Source: Cladosporium sp. IMV 00045
Lineage: Eukaryota; Ascomycota; Dothideomycetes; Cladosporiales; Cladosporiaceae
NCBI GenBank assembly: GCA_001931905.2
Contig: MSJI02000442.1
Span: forward strand, 1 to 64,000
Reading direction: 5' to 3'
DNA length: 64,000 nucleotides
The translations under genes and the position numbers were made by a program. This document shows, in pieces, positions 52,696 to 63,823 of this stretch. Positions within the stretch are counted from its first letter, which is position 1, and every line of letters begins with the position of its first letter. The notes under the pieces are model-generated. The model was not told where the DNA came from and did no database searches. It saw only the letters and a list, made by a program, of their open reading frames with translations.

Positions 52696-53004
52696 ATGGC
52701 TATTACTAGCGAGGTGAATGGGCAAATTAGATACCGGGTGCCGGCCCTCAATCGGGCAGAACTGCGGATCCCGCACCAATTAGAGCTCGCGATGGACTCG
52801 CTGCTCCAATCAATAACCAACCCGGATCTGCTGAGCATCGAACGCCTTTGCCTGGTTGTTCTGCTGCAGTCATACGTGGACAGAAAGACAAAACATGATA
52901 GAACTAAGATAAAAGCCACAGACTTGGCGCGAGTCTACTGGACTTCTAGATCTTCGGGCTGGCAGGCTTCTCTATTACGGCGCATACGGTCCTTGTCGTT
53001 CTGA
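52696..53004 (+). CDS. Hypothetical 102-aa protein
   Basis: An open frame with ATG in a plausible context (AGACATGGCT) and normal composition: Arg-Val-Pro-Ala-Leu-Asn-Arg-Ala-Glu-Leu-Arg-Ile-Pro, a Leu/Ile-rich helix, then Lys/Arg-rich segments. No introns or domain seen. It lies between the kinase and the phytochrome relic. It may be chance. Confidence 0.3.
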   Translation: MAITSEVNGQIRYRVPALNRAELRIPHQLELAMDSLLQSITNPDLLSIERLCLVVLLQSYVDRKTKHDRTKIKATDLARVYWTSRSSGWQASLLRRIRSLSF

Positions 53005-53151
53005 ATTTCATGCCTTCTGCTCGCACTGACTACTGGTAGCGACAAGGCGGTCCATGCTTTTGGGAGCGGGGACTGAACGCTTTGCGGAACTTCGAGCAGA
53101 AGCTCTCTCGCTGCGAAAGTGATGCCAACAAAGTAAGGTTACACAGAACAA

Positions 53152-55387
53152 TTGAACGGCATCGGAGGCGTGTCACGGGATGAGGAGTACCATACGCTTG
53201 CGACCGCCCTACTTCAGGAAGAATCTTCGGCAGTCAATGACGGGACATACAGATCGCGTCACGGATCTGCAACTCCACGACAGCTGTGCGAAATCCTATC
53301 AGTCACGCCTGGGAACGCGGGAGAAGGACCTGTTTTTGCTGACGCCAGCTTTGCTGCATCAAATGAAGCCGGAGCATACCCATGTACCACTCATATGCGG
53401 GATGACAAGGATGATCTTGAGCCGTTAACGGCAGATCAATCCAAGCACTATTCCACGGACCGTGGATGTGCCGTCAACGCAAGACACGATATTCATAAAC
53501 TGCAGCTGAGCGAGGCCGAACCGCTACATTTCCCAGGCGCAGTGCAGTCTTTTGGCATACTCCTTGCGCTCGAGGAACAAAAGGACAGGACGCTCGCAGT
53601 CAGGATAGTCAGTGAAAACGCAGAAGAACTGCTCGGCTACACATCAGAGCAACTTTTTGCCTTGAAAGGTCTGACTGATATTCTGCCTGATGAACAAGCC
53701 CACAGTTTCTGGAGCCACGTGCTCTCACTGCGGCATGAGGATACAGCTGTCTTCACGAACGGTGCTAAAGTCTTCCGGACTTTTATACGCCTACCGTCTC
53801 GTCAAGTTCGCGGGTTTTGGTGCGCCATGCACATCAACGAACGCAATGCGCACCTTATCATCTGCGAGTTCGAGCCAGATGATCGGGAGAGCCACCGCCA
53901 ACATGCAGACGGGGCCATTCCGGAGCCCTCAGGTGATTGCCTCTTCAGTGGACTGATGAGCAAGGATATGACGGAAAGCACGCGAGATATAAACAAGCCA
54001 TTTGAGTGTTCCGTAGCGCCAGAGGATACAGAGGCAAAGATGCCGCTATGGAGGTCCTCAGCATCATGACGCAGGTGCAGGAGCGATTGGCGGCAGCAAG
54101 CAATCTCGAGATGCTTTTGCGGACACTCGTCGGTATCGTCAGGAGTCTCACACGCTTTCATCGTGTGATGATCTGTCGACTCGATGAAGCTTGGAACAAG
54201 CGCGTAGTAGCTGAGCTTCTGGATCCGCGAGCCTCTAAAGATTTCTACAGAGGCCTAACATTTCCCGCATCTGATATTTCCAAGCAAGCCCGAAGCCTCT
54301 ATAAACTCAACGAAGGCAACAATGCTGTACGATAGCGACCATGAAACTGCTCACCTGGTCTACCGAACCGCCGAAGACCTGGGAAAGCCACTCGATCTTA
54401 CTCATTCCTACCTCAAAACCACGTCCCTAATCGATATCGATTACCTCCGGATCATGGCCGTGCGCTCGAGTATGTCCGTACCTACTAATGTTTCGGTAAA
54501 GTCTGGGGCTTCATATCATGTCACGGATACGGCTCAGCGGGCACGCACGTTTCTTTTTCTACGAGGAACCTGTGTCGCTTTGTTGGAGGTTTGGCTTCCA
54601 AAGATATTGAGCGCTTGTCTTATGCTTCAAAAATCCAGGCGCTGGAGTTCAGCAGAATTTTGCCTGCCAGCAATCACTCCTTTGGACATATCGATATCTT
54701 GCTCACGGTTATGCTCAAGCTTTTCTCTGCCGACTTTGGTTTCCAGTCAATCGGCGACGAGCTTAAGATCATTGGGAAAGTAGTCGCGCCACAAGAGCTC
54801 CAAGCCATGCTCGAATACTTACGCAGTCGGTGCATCACCAACATCACGGCATCCGTAAATATCGCGGATGAGTTCCCAGACTTGCAATATATTCTTGGAT
54901 TTAGACACATCGCTGGATTCTTACTCATCCCACTTTCCTCGAACGGGAAGGATTCCATTGCTTTCTTTCGAAAACCTCAGCAGAAGGAAGTCACATGGGC
55001 TAGGATTCCCGATGAACAACTCATCAAAAGGGGTACCGAAAGCGGCCTAGAACAGAGACAAAGTTTCAAGCCTTGGACCGAGACTGTTGTCGGAACTTGT
55101 CAAAAATGGTCCGAAGCACAGATTGAGACAGTTGCTGTTTTATGTACTGTCCACGGTAAACTGGCTGAAGCCTGGCGGCGAAATGACACTAAACTACAAA
55201 ATTGCCGAGTGACTCGCTTGCTACTTTCAGATTTGGGACTTTGCTGAACGGCATTATCAATTACCTCGAAATGGCATTAGAGGGTCGGTCGACCAACAGA
55301 TGGGAAAATGATCTCCTTACTGCACACTCGCTCTCAAAATCTTTGGTTGAAGCAGCCAATGGCTTACTGAACCTGACTAGGTCCTAA
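53152..55387 (+). pseudogene. Fungal phytochrome (PAS-GAF-PHY-HisKA) pseudogene, truncated before the ATPase
   Basis: Fungal phytochromes are red/far-red sensing hybrid kinases. Homology runs through four frames: PAS (Pro-Leu-His-Phe-Pro-Gly-Ala-Val-Gln-Ser-Phe-Gly), GAF (Ala-Ala-Met-Glu-Val-Leu-Ser-Ile, Phe-Pro-Ala-Ser-Asp-Ile-Ser-Lys-Gln-Ala-Arg, Asp-Leu-Thr-His-Ser-Tyr-Leu), PHY, and a HisKA remnant (Leu-Asn-Gly-Ile-Ile-Asn-Tyr-Leu-Glu-Met). Frame changes fall near 54005, 54320, 54495 and 55235. The biliverdin-attachment Cys, expected a few residues before Glu-Pro-Leu-His-Phe-Pro-Gly, is Ser (codon 53509-53511). The HisKA segment has lost its His-Glu box. No ATPase or receiver follows 55387. 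Not functional as a photoreceptor kinase. Confidence 0.88.
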
Positions 55388-55727
55388 AGTCATGCCGCCC
55401 TAAAAATACTTAGTAGTAACATTGTACTAAAAGTGAAACACGAGCTTACATTTGTTTTGCTATCTTTTGCCCGCCCTCACGATCTTTATTACGGTGCACT
55501 CCCCATAAGACTGGCAAAGGACTACCCGGGTCTCGATCTCTGCATCTGTGACTTGACTTATGAACAGTTCGCATATCTGATTTGTGCATATCTCTGTAAG
55601 TAACAAAGCCACCCTGACTGTTTGAAAGCCGACCTCTTACCAGTTTTATCTGTCATTATGTCCAGGGGATAATTCGTGTGTGAAAGGTTTTTGTAGTACA
55701 TCGAGTGAAGCTCTCTGATATGCTTGG
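55388..55727. other. Junction after the phytochrome relic, nothing recognised
   Basis: The missing ATPase/receiver part is not found here in any frame. Confidence 0.5.
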
Positions 55728-56177
55728 TTACCACCGCCCGATCTCGTTCCCTGATGCATGCGACCTGACTTGTGTTCCATCGTTGGGTTTGCACCAGGGC
55801 GAAGTTGCTTGCGACACGGAATTTGTCTGCATTTCCGAGAGCTCCTTCACAGTGGCACCTAACCGCAGCCGCGCAAGAAATTCAGTCGCTAGAGTGTCTG
55901 AGCCATGTCTAAGCACAAACAGCACACGTCGCAAGTGGTGAATTTCTTCATTTTGCTGACCAATCTGTTCCAACAGCATTTGATCCCTTGTCATGCCTTC
56001 GGTAACATCGTAGTCACAAGTTGCTTTTCGCTGCTGGCAGTTGTCGCATGTCGGTCTTTCGCCGGAGCACTGTAGCCAAGCGCATTAACTTAAGGAGATC
56101 AAATTCATGTCAATGCGGAATATATAAGCCACCTTTTTCTTCCGCTGACGGCACAGCAAACAAGCAGAATATGTCAT
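55728..56177 (-). CDS. Mini Zn2Cys6 DNA-binding protein (128 aa)
   Basis: Exon 1 (56177-56133) and exon 2 (56069-55728) are joined through a 63-nt intron, GTGGCT...TTGGCTACAG, phase 0. The intron falls inside the zinc cluster, as in many genes of this class. The cluster is Cys-x2-Cys-x6-Cys-x6-Cys-x2-Cys-x6-Cys, with Arg-Lys-Lys-Lys after the second Cys. A short linker follows, then a coiled-coil-like stretch Gln-Gln-Asn-Glu-Glu-Ile and the motif Leu-Arg-His-Gly-Ser-Asp...Phe-Leu-Ala-Arg-Leu-Arg-Leu-Gly-Ala that often follows the cluster in fungal factors. There is no activation or middle-homology region. It may be a truncated gene or a natural DNA-binding-only protein; further 3' exons were looked for and not found. 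Confidence 0.75.
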
Positions 56178-58508
56178 GTTCCCTTTTCGGTCTTTTGATG
56201 AATGTGCCGCACTAGCCATGGTAATCTGGAGTCGTATGTCACGGCCCGTACGTGGTACGCGGGACGTTACTCGGTGATGTCTCGATTATCAGGTGAAGCA
56301 ACTTGACAGAGTGAAAATACACAACACGATAGCCAGATAAACCAAGATTCAATGGAATCAAGAAAAGGTAGTCCTATCATCTTTCGGATTTCACGACAAA
56401 TGTGGCGGTCGCTTACTGATAACAGTCGAAGGACCCTTGCAGGCCTCGATTGACGCCCTACATCCCTGTCAAGATCGGGGATCAGCAGCCTGCAAGAGAC
56501 AGAATATACTGCTGCGGGATCCGCCAGAAATGCCGAATGCTAACTATTTACACGACTGTATACAGCTGCATATGCTTCGCACATAGTGCATGCAGGGCCA
56601 TTGCGTTAATTGCCTTAATGCGTGGCTCCAGGTCCAGCCGTGCCAGGAGCACGTGTGAACTTCTAACCATCTAGAAATGTACTCGAAACACGCTGTTTTT
56701 CCTGTTGATATATATTCACGGTTACATGTGGTTGAAAAATAATAGATGATGATCTGAGTACTCTTGCCTCAAGACGCACAAGCTCTACAGTATAGTGACT
56801 GACTTGTGTTCAAGCCCCGGGCTTGTGATTGCCTGTTTTTGTTGTGAGTGGCTTGCTACCTTGCATAACACAATCGGTAGGGAGCCCCGCCTCCGCTCCT
56901 AGTGTGCAGTCGCAGGCCACGGTGGTCTAGATCATTCTGATCGCCCGGGAAATTCTATATAGACGAATAAAGCGTCAGATGTCGTCACATGCGACAAGCC
57001 ATTGCCGGATGCAGATTGGCCGTCGGGTAAGCCGAAACAGCATGGGAAAATCAGGTCTAGGCAACAAGGGATTATACAGATGGTGGAATTTCGCGCTGGG
57101 CGATCGCGATGACAAAATGTGATGTTGCTAGTATACGCCAACTCCGTGGTCATGGAATATCTCAATCTCGGTTCGGGTCGGACTCTGTCGCCAACCAGCA
57201 TACACAACCAAGACCTACATTGCAAGGGGAGTTTTGCCACATGGTTGGCACTGAGCCTCAACGATACCGGTTCCGCAGGGGAACCACAATGGGATAGTGC
57301 AACACAAATTGCATTGAATCGAACCATTATGTTGGCAAGGCAAGCGTTATACTTTGGAGCAAGGACCAGAGTCAAAGCAATGTTGAGACTTGAGTGGTGG
57401 AAGGCTGGCCGCCTCCGGGTAAAAGGATGGGCTTTTCGTATGCCGCCCCCGCACTCCCATGCAGTTCTCAGGCGGGCGACATGGACAAGCTGGAAAGCCC
57501 TACTGGTCCCTCCACAAGCGCGCAAATTCCGATTAGTTGGTCGCGGTCGCTACGTAATCGATACGTGAGCTCTGATAGTAACGGCAACGAACAATGGTGT
57601 TTGCCTTGATCAAACCCCGTCTTGAGTGTTCGAATAGTACAATTCGGATGATTGGTGGCGTGACTATAAGTCGATGCCGGCAGGCTACTGAGCAGCGAAA
57701 AGCTCGCTCAACATTGCTCGTTATGCTCAAGCTCTAGGCAAACTGTACCCAACTATCCTCGCCACACACACTAGTAGCCTTGCTCAGCACAACACCTTTA
57801 ACGAGTCCAATGAGGATCTTGCTAGTAATGGGTGATGTCCTTGTACTGCTCCTTTTTGACTCACAATTGACGCCAGGGCATTACATCCTAGTACTCAGCT
57901 ATTGAGATGCCAGACAGCTCGACCAGGGATACTTGCAATGAAGGTGCTAATTCTCGCCTGTTTCTGTAGCGTGTTGTACCGGTCCTAGAAATAATTGCTA
58001 AAGCCATGTCATTGCGATGTCGGAGCTTAGGGCAGCTCGTAAGCGATACGGCTGATCCTTTCGTGATTTGAAGCGTGGTATTGGCATACGATCAGAGAAG
58101 AGCAGCACGGCGGTATCTAACGTCGTACCTCGGACAGAACTAAACGGCTAACTGGCAAGAGATTTCCCCGGTTCCGTCTGCGCAGTTGCGTAGCTTTGCG
58201 TACGTGGGTAGTAGCCTTTCTCTACAAGGACATTAAGCATAAGTCAAAATTCACCTGGGTCCTTCTGACCTGGCAAGACAGTCCTCTGTCTCCTGATATA
58301 CGGCTCCATTGGCATGCCAAAGTATTCAAGGAGGTAGCCTCGAGCGACAGGTTCAGGGTTTCAGCACAAGCTTGCTTTGGGCATCCGTTTGATTCTCGTT
58401 GTGCAGTAGAGGAGGGTAGCAAAAGGAAGATATACGGCGCGTTCATCCTTTCTGGCATCCCTTGTAAGACCTCGATGTGCAGGCATCGGCATTAAGGTAT
58501 CGGAACAC
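56178..58508. other. Gene-poor region, nothing firm
   Basis: Two overlapping frames on opposite strands (57119-57568 plus, 56932-57525 minus) are open without family features. One may be chance. No repeats or RNA genes seen. Confidence 0.35.
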
Positions 58509-58510
58509 TA

Positions 58511-58552
58511 GAAGTTTGTCTCACTGCGCGCACAGGCTCACTGCGCGCACAG
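58511..58552. repeat. Left terminal inverted repeat of a Fot/pogo element
   Basis: The sequence starting GAAGTTTGTCTCACTGCG, flanked by TA (58509-58510), is the inverted match of 63781-63821 over 41 bp with one mismatch. It contains a 16-bp direct repeat (CTCACTGCGCGCACAG twice, one base apart), probably paired transposase-binding sites. Confidence 0.9.
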
Positions 58553-58675
58553 CCCTCCAACACGGGCTTGGTTGTCTCTCCAAGCCTGTAATCCTACTAT
58601 AACACGATTTTCAAGGCTGAATCGCTCGAGTGATATGAAGACAAATAACTGTTCTATGGTTGTATCCACTTTGTT

Positions 58676-59202
58676 TTATAATAGGCGTGCTGGTTTCTTG
58701 ATGGCTCTGCCACTTCTTGAACTCTGCTGGTTATGAGCTATCGGAGCAAGAGGCTGTCTTACTGGCGGAGTAGACTTCTTCACAACCTTTCTCTTAGCTA
58801 ACGTTGATTTTGGACTCTTACTAGCAGTCTTCAATTGCTTCTCAAACTGCTTTTGAGCTCTCAAAGCCTCCTTTGCAGCCTTCCTTGCGGCTTTCGCATC
58901 AGCAGCATCCTTCTTCCTGGCTGCGGAGGCAATAGCTCTATCAGACTTCCTCTGTTGAGTTTCCTGAGCCTTGAGCTCTTTAGCGGCAACGGTCTGTTGA
59001 GCCTTCACAGCTTTGTCGACTTTCTGCTGCTCCTTAGCTTGCTCTCTAGCCTTCTGCAGATCGAGGAGCTTCCTCACCTTACTCGGACTGAATACAACGG
59101 CACCAGAGTCTTCGGAGGCTCTGAACTCCTCCATGAGCTTCTTACCACGCTTTTGCTTCTTCTGCACGGCCCTGAGAGCATCAAAAGCCTTCTTCTTCTC
59201 AA
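58676..59202 (-). pseudogene. Fot/pogo transposase C-terminal part (cut by gap)
   Basis: The frame encodes the Lys/Ala/Gln-rich coiled-coil tail of the transposase: Lys-Lys-Ala-Phe-Asp-Ala-Leu-Arg-Ala-Val-Gln, Val-Arg-Lys-Leu-Leu-Asp-Leu-Gln-Lys-Ala-Arg, many Ala/Lys repeats, then a basic end Ser-Gly-Arg-Ala-Ile-Lys-Lys-Pro-Ala-Arg. Together with the left TIR it is the 3' end of one element. Its first 190 bp match 62207-62397 with about four differences, so it is a separate copy from the one at 62.2-63.7 kb. The 5' part is lost at the N gap. Confidence 0.88.
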
Positions 59203-59222
59203 NNNNNNNNNNNNNNNNNNNN
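59203..59222. other. Assembly gap (20 N)
   Basis: Exactly 20 N separate the transposase fragment from the LINE fragment. The true length is unknown. Confidence 0.99.
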
Positions 59223-60310
59223 AGCTTTGGCCTAGGGGTCGCATGGAAAGAACAGTATGCATGGAAGACCAAAATGTCATCGCTGGGCAATCACATCACA
59301 ACAGCCGATGCTGCGTTGTTCGCCATCGGCACGGGCGTGAAGAACCTCAACTCAATACTCTCCAGGACAGATCACTGCCGCGCCGAGATTGCTACGGAGT
59401 CGCGAGCTGCACTGACCGCCATCCAGAACAGCGAGCAACGGGAATTACCAGTCATCACCAATATCAAGAACCATGCACACGGTATCGAAGACGCAGGAGG
59501 CCGAGTGGTCTTGACGTGGCTGTCACATCGCGAAGATATAGAGGGCTACAAGATGGCACGAGCCACAGCACAACGAGCAGCCAAGCAACAACCCAAAAAA
59601 ATGCGATCAGCCTCGCTGTCGTACGTGAAACAAGCCATCAAGGAGAGGTGGAAGCCAACAACCAAGATCAACAAACATCTCAAAGACGCGAAGAAATCTA
59701 TTGCAGCTCGCTACTTGCAGCTCAAGTCCGGCCATGCGGTCACGGGTGCCCACCTGCTGAGGATCGGTAAGGCTCAAGATGCACAATGCTGGTGGTGTGG
59801 CGAGAACAATCAAACAGTTGCCCACCTCTTGTTAAAATGCCGGAAGTGGCGAAGGCAGCGCGATTCTATGCTGCAGAAGCTGCGCGAGAGAAAGGTCGCG
59901 ATCAGCGGAAGGCGACAGCAGGCAGACCTGAGGACACTGTTTGCAGCCGAGGCTATTACAGAAGTCCTCCAGTTTATTGACAACACAGAAGTGGGAAAGC
60001 AGCTGGCTGGAGACAAGAACAAGAATGGCTCGTGGGACATCGAAAAGTTGGATCGGGATGCAGTTGAAAACGATATGATGTTGGAGGGCGGAAGGGGTGA
60101 GGTGAGAGATGAAGCGTGACAACGACAGGAAAGTAGGAGGGCGCAAGCCCAAAAGCTGTGGCGACTTGGTAAAGTCGGGACAGCGAGCAAGGTTGTACGG
60201 ATGAAGTTCGAGGCGAGAGCAAACGTAGAAGCCATAGAGATTGTCGCGAAGATAGCCGACGTGCCATAAGCTATTTAGCTTGAATGCAGTATGGTTTTTT
60301 TTTAAAAAAA
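59223..60310 (+). mobile_element. LINE 3' fragment (RNase H, zinc finger, 3' UTR)
   Basis: From the gap, an open frame to 60119 encodes the RNase H region and C-terminal finger of a Tad-like LINE: Met-Arg-Ser-Ala-Ser-Leu-Ser-Tyr-Val, Arg-Tyr-Leu-Gln-Leu-Lys-Ser-Gly-His-Ala-Val-Thr-Gly, and Cys-Trp-Trp-Cys...His...Cys. It is homologous to, but clearly diverged from, the 35-41 kb element. Its 3' UTR keeps the AAGCTATTTAGCTT hairpin and ends near an A/T run at 60295-60312. Upstream parts are hidden by the gap or were never inserted. Confidence 0.88.
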
Positions 60311-62206
60311 AGGTCTGGAAGGCGGCATGGGTTCTGGTCCGGAGACCCGAGAACCCTTAGTTCTACTACATAATGCCGGGGGAACTTGACATACCGGGGG
60401 CTGCACTCTTCGCGGTGCATGTGTGGACATTCAGATACTGTACTGCTCGGTCCGAGACAAATGGTGGGCTGAGGTGTGCTACCATTAGCTCTCTCCTTGG
60501 GCCGACACCTTTCGTCTCGATGACTCGGCCGCAATAATCGGATGGGGTACATATTCATACAAGCAATCCTTCCACGATAATGCAAGATCCTGATTTACTT
60601 AGCCGCATCTGCTGCCTCCAGTCTTTCTTCTCTGGTATCCGCTTTCTCTGGCCCAACTGCAGTCTTTGATCGTTGCCCTATAGCGCCTTACACACTCATG
60701 CAATACAGGAAACTCCTACAGAGGAAAGTCCATACGGGCAGGATCATCTCTCCGTCCAGAATTTTTCTTTTTTTTCCCGAGGTCACCGGGCCCACCCTGG
60801 CAGCCATGGCCGTGTACCGCTTCATCCATCGTGCATAAAGCGGGCGAGTTTGGCACGTGTGGGGGAGCAGGGCCGGAATAGCGGTTGATATAGCGGTTGA
60901 TAGTTCTATGGTGCTGCCTGAGAAGCTGTCGAGGTCATGAGTCTGGGGCGCGTGTTGAACGACTTGCTGAATTCTTGGGGCATTTCGAGATACGGGCTGG
61001 ACGGCATAGTTTGTGCGATAAACAGTCTTAGTTGGAGCTTGCAAAAGATGCGAGAGCCGCAATACTGAGTCTGTAGAGATGGTTCTCGTAGGATTGATGC
61101 AACGTGTGCTTTGATCAGCCTGCGCTTGCGGCCGAGAGAGGCATGATAGGCATGCTGCTTGAGGTTGTACGAGGCGCGGGCAAAGGTGATCCTCCATTTG
61201 CCATGAATTAGATATTTGGAATCTGCAATGGATGCGTCGCTTGGTTACTTCAATGAGAGTGTAACTATCAGCATTTAGTGTATTTAGCAGTATCAGAAGT
61301 GGCATTTGGAGCTGTACTGTAGGGGCTCGAAGGGGGAGATGTCTATAGATACGAACCCAGTATCAAACACAAGTAGGCACATAAAAGACACAAAATTTAT
61401 TATAGCTTGAAACGATCCGTCGACAAGCCACGAGGCATCCAGCCAAACGCCATCTCCGACAGCCCCCATGTTGAATAGTACCAGCTCAGAGCTGGGGCTG
61501 TGAAACAGCCATTGGATCAGCTAGAAACAGCATGATTGCTGTACTCGGGTGACGGCTCCTTCCGAACTCACGCTCATTTCGACGGCTACACCTAAACTCT
61601 AATCGCATGTTGGACTGCTTCTTCTGGTAACGTTCTTGTCCAGAAGCAATCGACAGGCAGATTCCTGCGGAGCTCTGAGTCCGGGGGAGCGCGGGGGAGG
61701 CAATTATCTTAATGAGCAGTTAGAACATGTTTTTCTGGATGCCGTGGTGCAGCCGTTGCACAATGCGCAGAAGACGTTGAGCATCACGAGCTACCCCGTT
61801 GACCAAGATCGAAGCTTGGCGAGAATGAAGGGCGTCAAGCGACAAGCATCGCAGCCTGCCTGAGGAGCGAAGCCACTTGGTGCCTTCTGAGTCTTAGCGC
61901 AAGTCATATATGACCCGTGTAACTTGATTCAGCTCTAGCAAACCGCTTGAGTTGGTGAGCCGACTCCAAGAAGCATATAATGAAGCTGAAGACTTAGAGC
62001 TCTGGCAACATCCCGCCACCTCGCATAGCGCGGTGATATCGTTCCATATCACATGTCTTACCACGAATGTGGCGCGCGCTTGCTGATCTGACTTCCCTCC
62101 TGCCAAGCTCTCAGACTTGGGGCTTCTTGACGCATGTAGAATCACAAACTTTTCATAGTAACGTCCACACTGCGTCGCGAGACAGCCCCTGTTCAGAGAC
62201 ATGTCG
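60311..62206. other. Spacer with one weak minus-strand frame (60688-61197)
   Basis: The frame from ATG 61197 encodes about 169 aa, Ser/Thr/Gln-rich at first and ending in a basic Lys-Lys-Arg-Lys. It could be real but has no family features. The rest, including the sequence after the transposase break at about 62206, is unrelated to the transposon. Confidence 0.35.
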
Positions 62207-63731
62207 ACTTTCCGCTGCTCCTTAGCTTGCTCTCTAGCCTTCTGCAGATCGAGGAGCTTCCTCACCTTACTCGGACTGAATACAACTGCACCACAGTCTT
62301 CGGAGGCTCTGAACTCCTCCATGAGCTTCTTACCACGCTTGTGCTTCTTCTGCACGGCCCTGAGAGCATCAAAAGCCTTCTTCTTCTCAAGCTTGGCGAG
62401 TGTGAGCTGTGCTTTAGTGCTAAGCAGCTCATCGGTAAGCGCTGATAGCAGTTTCTTGGTCTTCTTGTCGACTGACTTATTGACAGCCTTCCTGATGGAC
62501 CTTCTGGCAGTCGGAGAGTCCCAGTCAACGGGAGGACTGCTTGAGAGCCTTCCTGAGCCCTGCTCGGTCGCAGAAGGCTGTTGCTTGAGCTTGTCGAGTA
62601 CCACCGAAGGACACCAAGGTACAAGGCCAGTTTTTCTCCAGGACGACTTGATGTTGGCTTCTGTGAAGGCCCTCTGCCAAGCTGGCCAGAAGACACCGAA
62701 GAAGTCCTTCTGGCTCATTTTGGTAAGTCCTTCTGAGCTATTGGAGAAGGCTTCGAGGCTTTGACTGTAGTATCCAGCCAAGGGAGCAAAGCAGCCTACA
62801 TCGAGAGGCTGTAGTCTGTGGGTTGCGTGAGGAGGATAGATAGCTATCAGTATCTTCCTTTCGGGGGCCTTCTGCAAGAAGTCTGTGGTCACATGGCTGC
62901 CGTGGCCATCAACAAAGAGTAGCCTCCAATTCCTTCTGGCTTTAGCAGCAGTCCTTGTATCAAAGAGCTCTTGCAACCACTTGCTACCTATCTCGTCAAA
63001 GTCCATCCACTAGGAGAGCTTGAGAAGAAGCAGTCTTGTTCTTCAGGGTCAAAGTCCTTGAGCCAGGAGTCTTGAATGGTGCTCGCGTCTGACTGGTATA
63101 TCAGCAAAGGAGCCAAAGCAGTACCATCCGCACAGATGGTTGCTGCAACAGTCAGCCAGTCTCTGGAGCCATCCTGGGCAGTCCCCAGAAGCTTTCCAGA
63201 GCCTTTGAGATCCCTTGAGAAGATCCTTCTGACCTTGTTGAGTCTTCCGAGAAGGAAGCCTTTCTCATCCATATTGTAGATATTGTCCTCTGTAATTTGG
63301 TATTGTTGGATTTTCTCGTTGACAGTATTGAAGTAGTCTTCATAAGAGTGGACTGAATCAGCTTGGTGCCTATTCAGGTCTAGATTGTTGAGATACGCGG
63401 ATTCCAGCTCTGATCTGTGTCTGCTAACAAACCGCGAGACCCAGCAATGGCCGGGGGCTCTGCCAGCTAGCTGTGAAGCAAAAGCAGTCACCATTGCTGG
63501 TGTAGGGGCAGCGGATCTTCTGGACAACTCGTTGATATAGTCTATAAGGCTCCTTTCTTGCTCATTGTTGAGGAATCTCCTGTCAGACAGAGCTATCTCC
63601 TTTGAGGTGCTTCTGCCCCTCCACCTCCTGCTTAGGGTCGATGGATGAATACCACAAGCTCTTGCTGTTGCAGATATATTAGGAAACTCAGAGGATGCCA
63701 ATTCTGCAAGAGCATTTTCAATAGGTGTCAT
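62207..63731 (-). pseudogene. Fot/pogo (DDE_1) transposase, frameshifted and 3'-truncated
   Basis: The N-terminal helix-turn-helix reads Ile-Ser-Ala-Thr-Ala-Arg-Ala-Cys-Gly-Ile-His-Pro-Ser-Thr-Leu-Ser-Arg. The CENP-B-like part has Gly-His-Cys-Trp-Val-Ser-Arg-Phe. The catalytic core has Asn-Met-Asp-Glu-Lys-Gly (Asp155), Phe-Val-Asp-Gly-His-Gly-Ser-His and Thr-His-Arg-Leu-Gln-Pro-Leu-Asp-Val-Gly. A one-base deletion near 62990, after Ser-Gly-Trp, splits the frame between the first and second Asp. The copy breaks off at about 62206 in the coiled-coil tail, and the last 300 bp of its frame are unrelated sequence. With the right TIR this is the 5' part of one element. Confidence 0.9.
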
Positions 63732-63780
63732 GGTTGTTGATATATGGGCTTTCGAAGTGGGTGTTTACAGCCGCGTCGCG

Positions 63781-63821
63781 TGTGCGCGCAGTGAGTCTGT
63801 GCGCGCAGTGAGACAAACTTC
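63781..63821. repeat. Right terminal inverted repeat of a Fot/pogo element
   Basis: Inverse of 58511-58551 with one mismatch, flanked by TA at 63822-63823. It carries the same internal 16-bp direct repeat. Confidence 0.9.
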
Positions 63822-63823
63822 TA

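Noticed and set aside
58835..59770. Long frames running across the N gap
   Set aside because: Artefact of reading through unknown bases; the two sides belong to different mobile elements.
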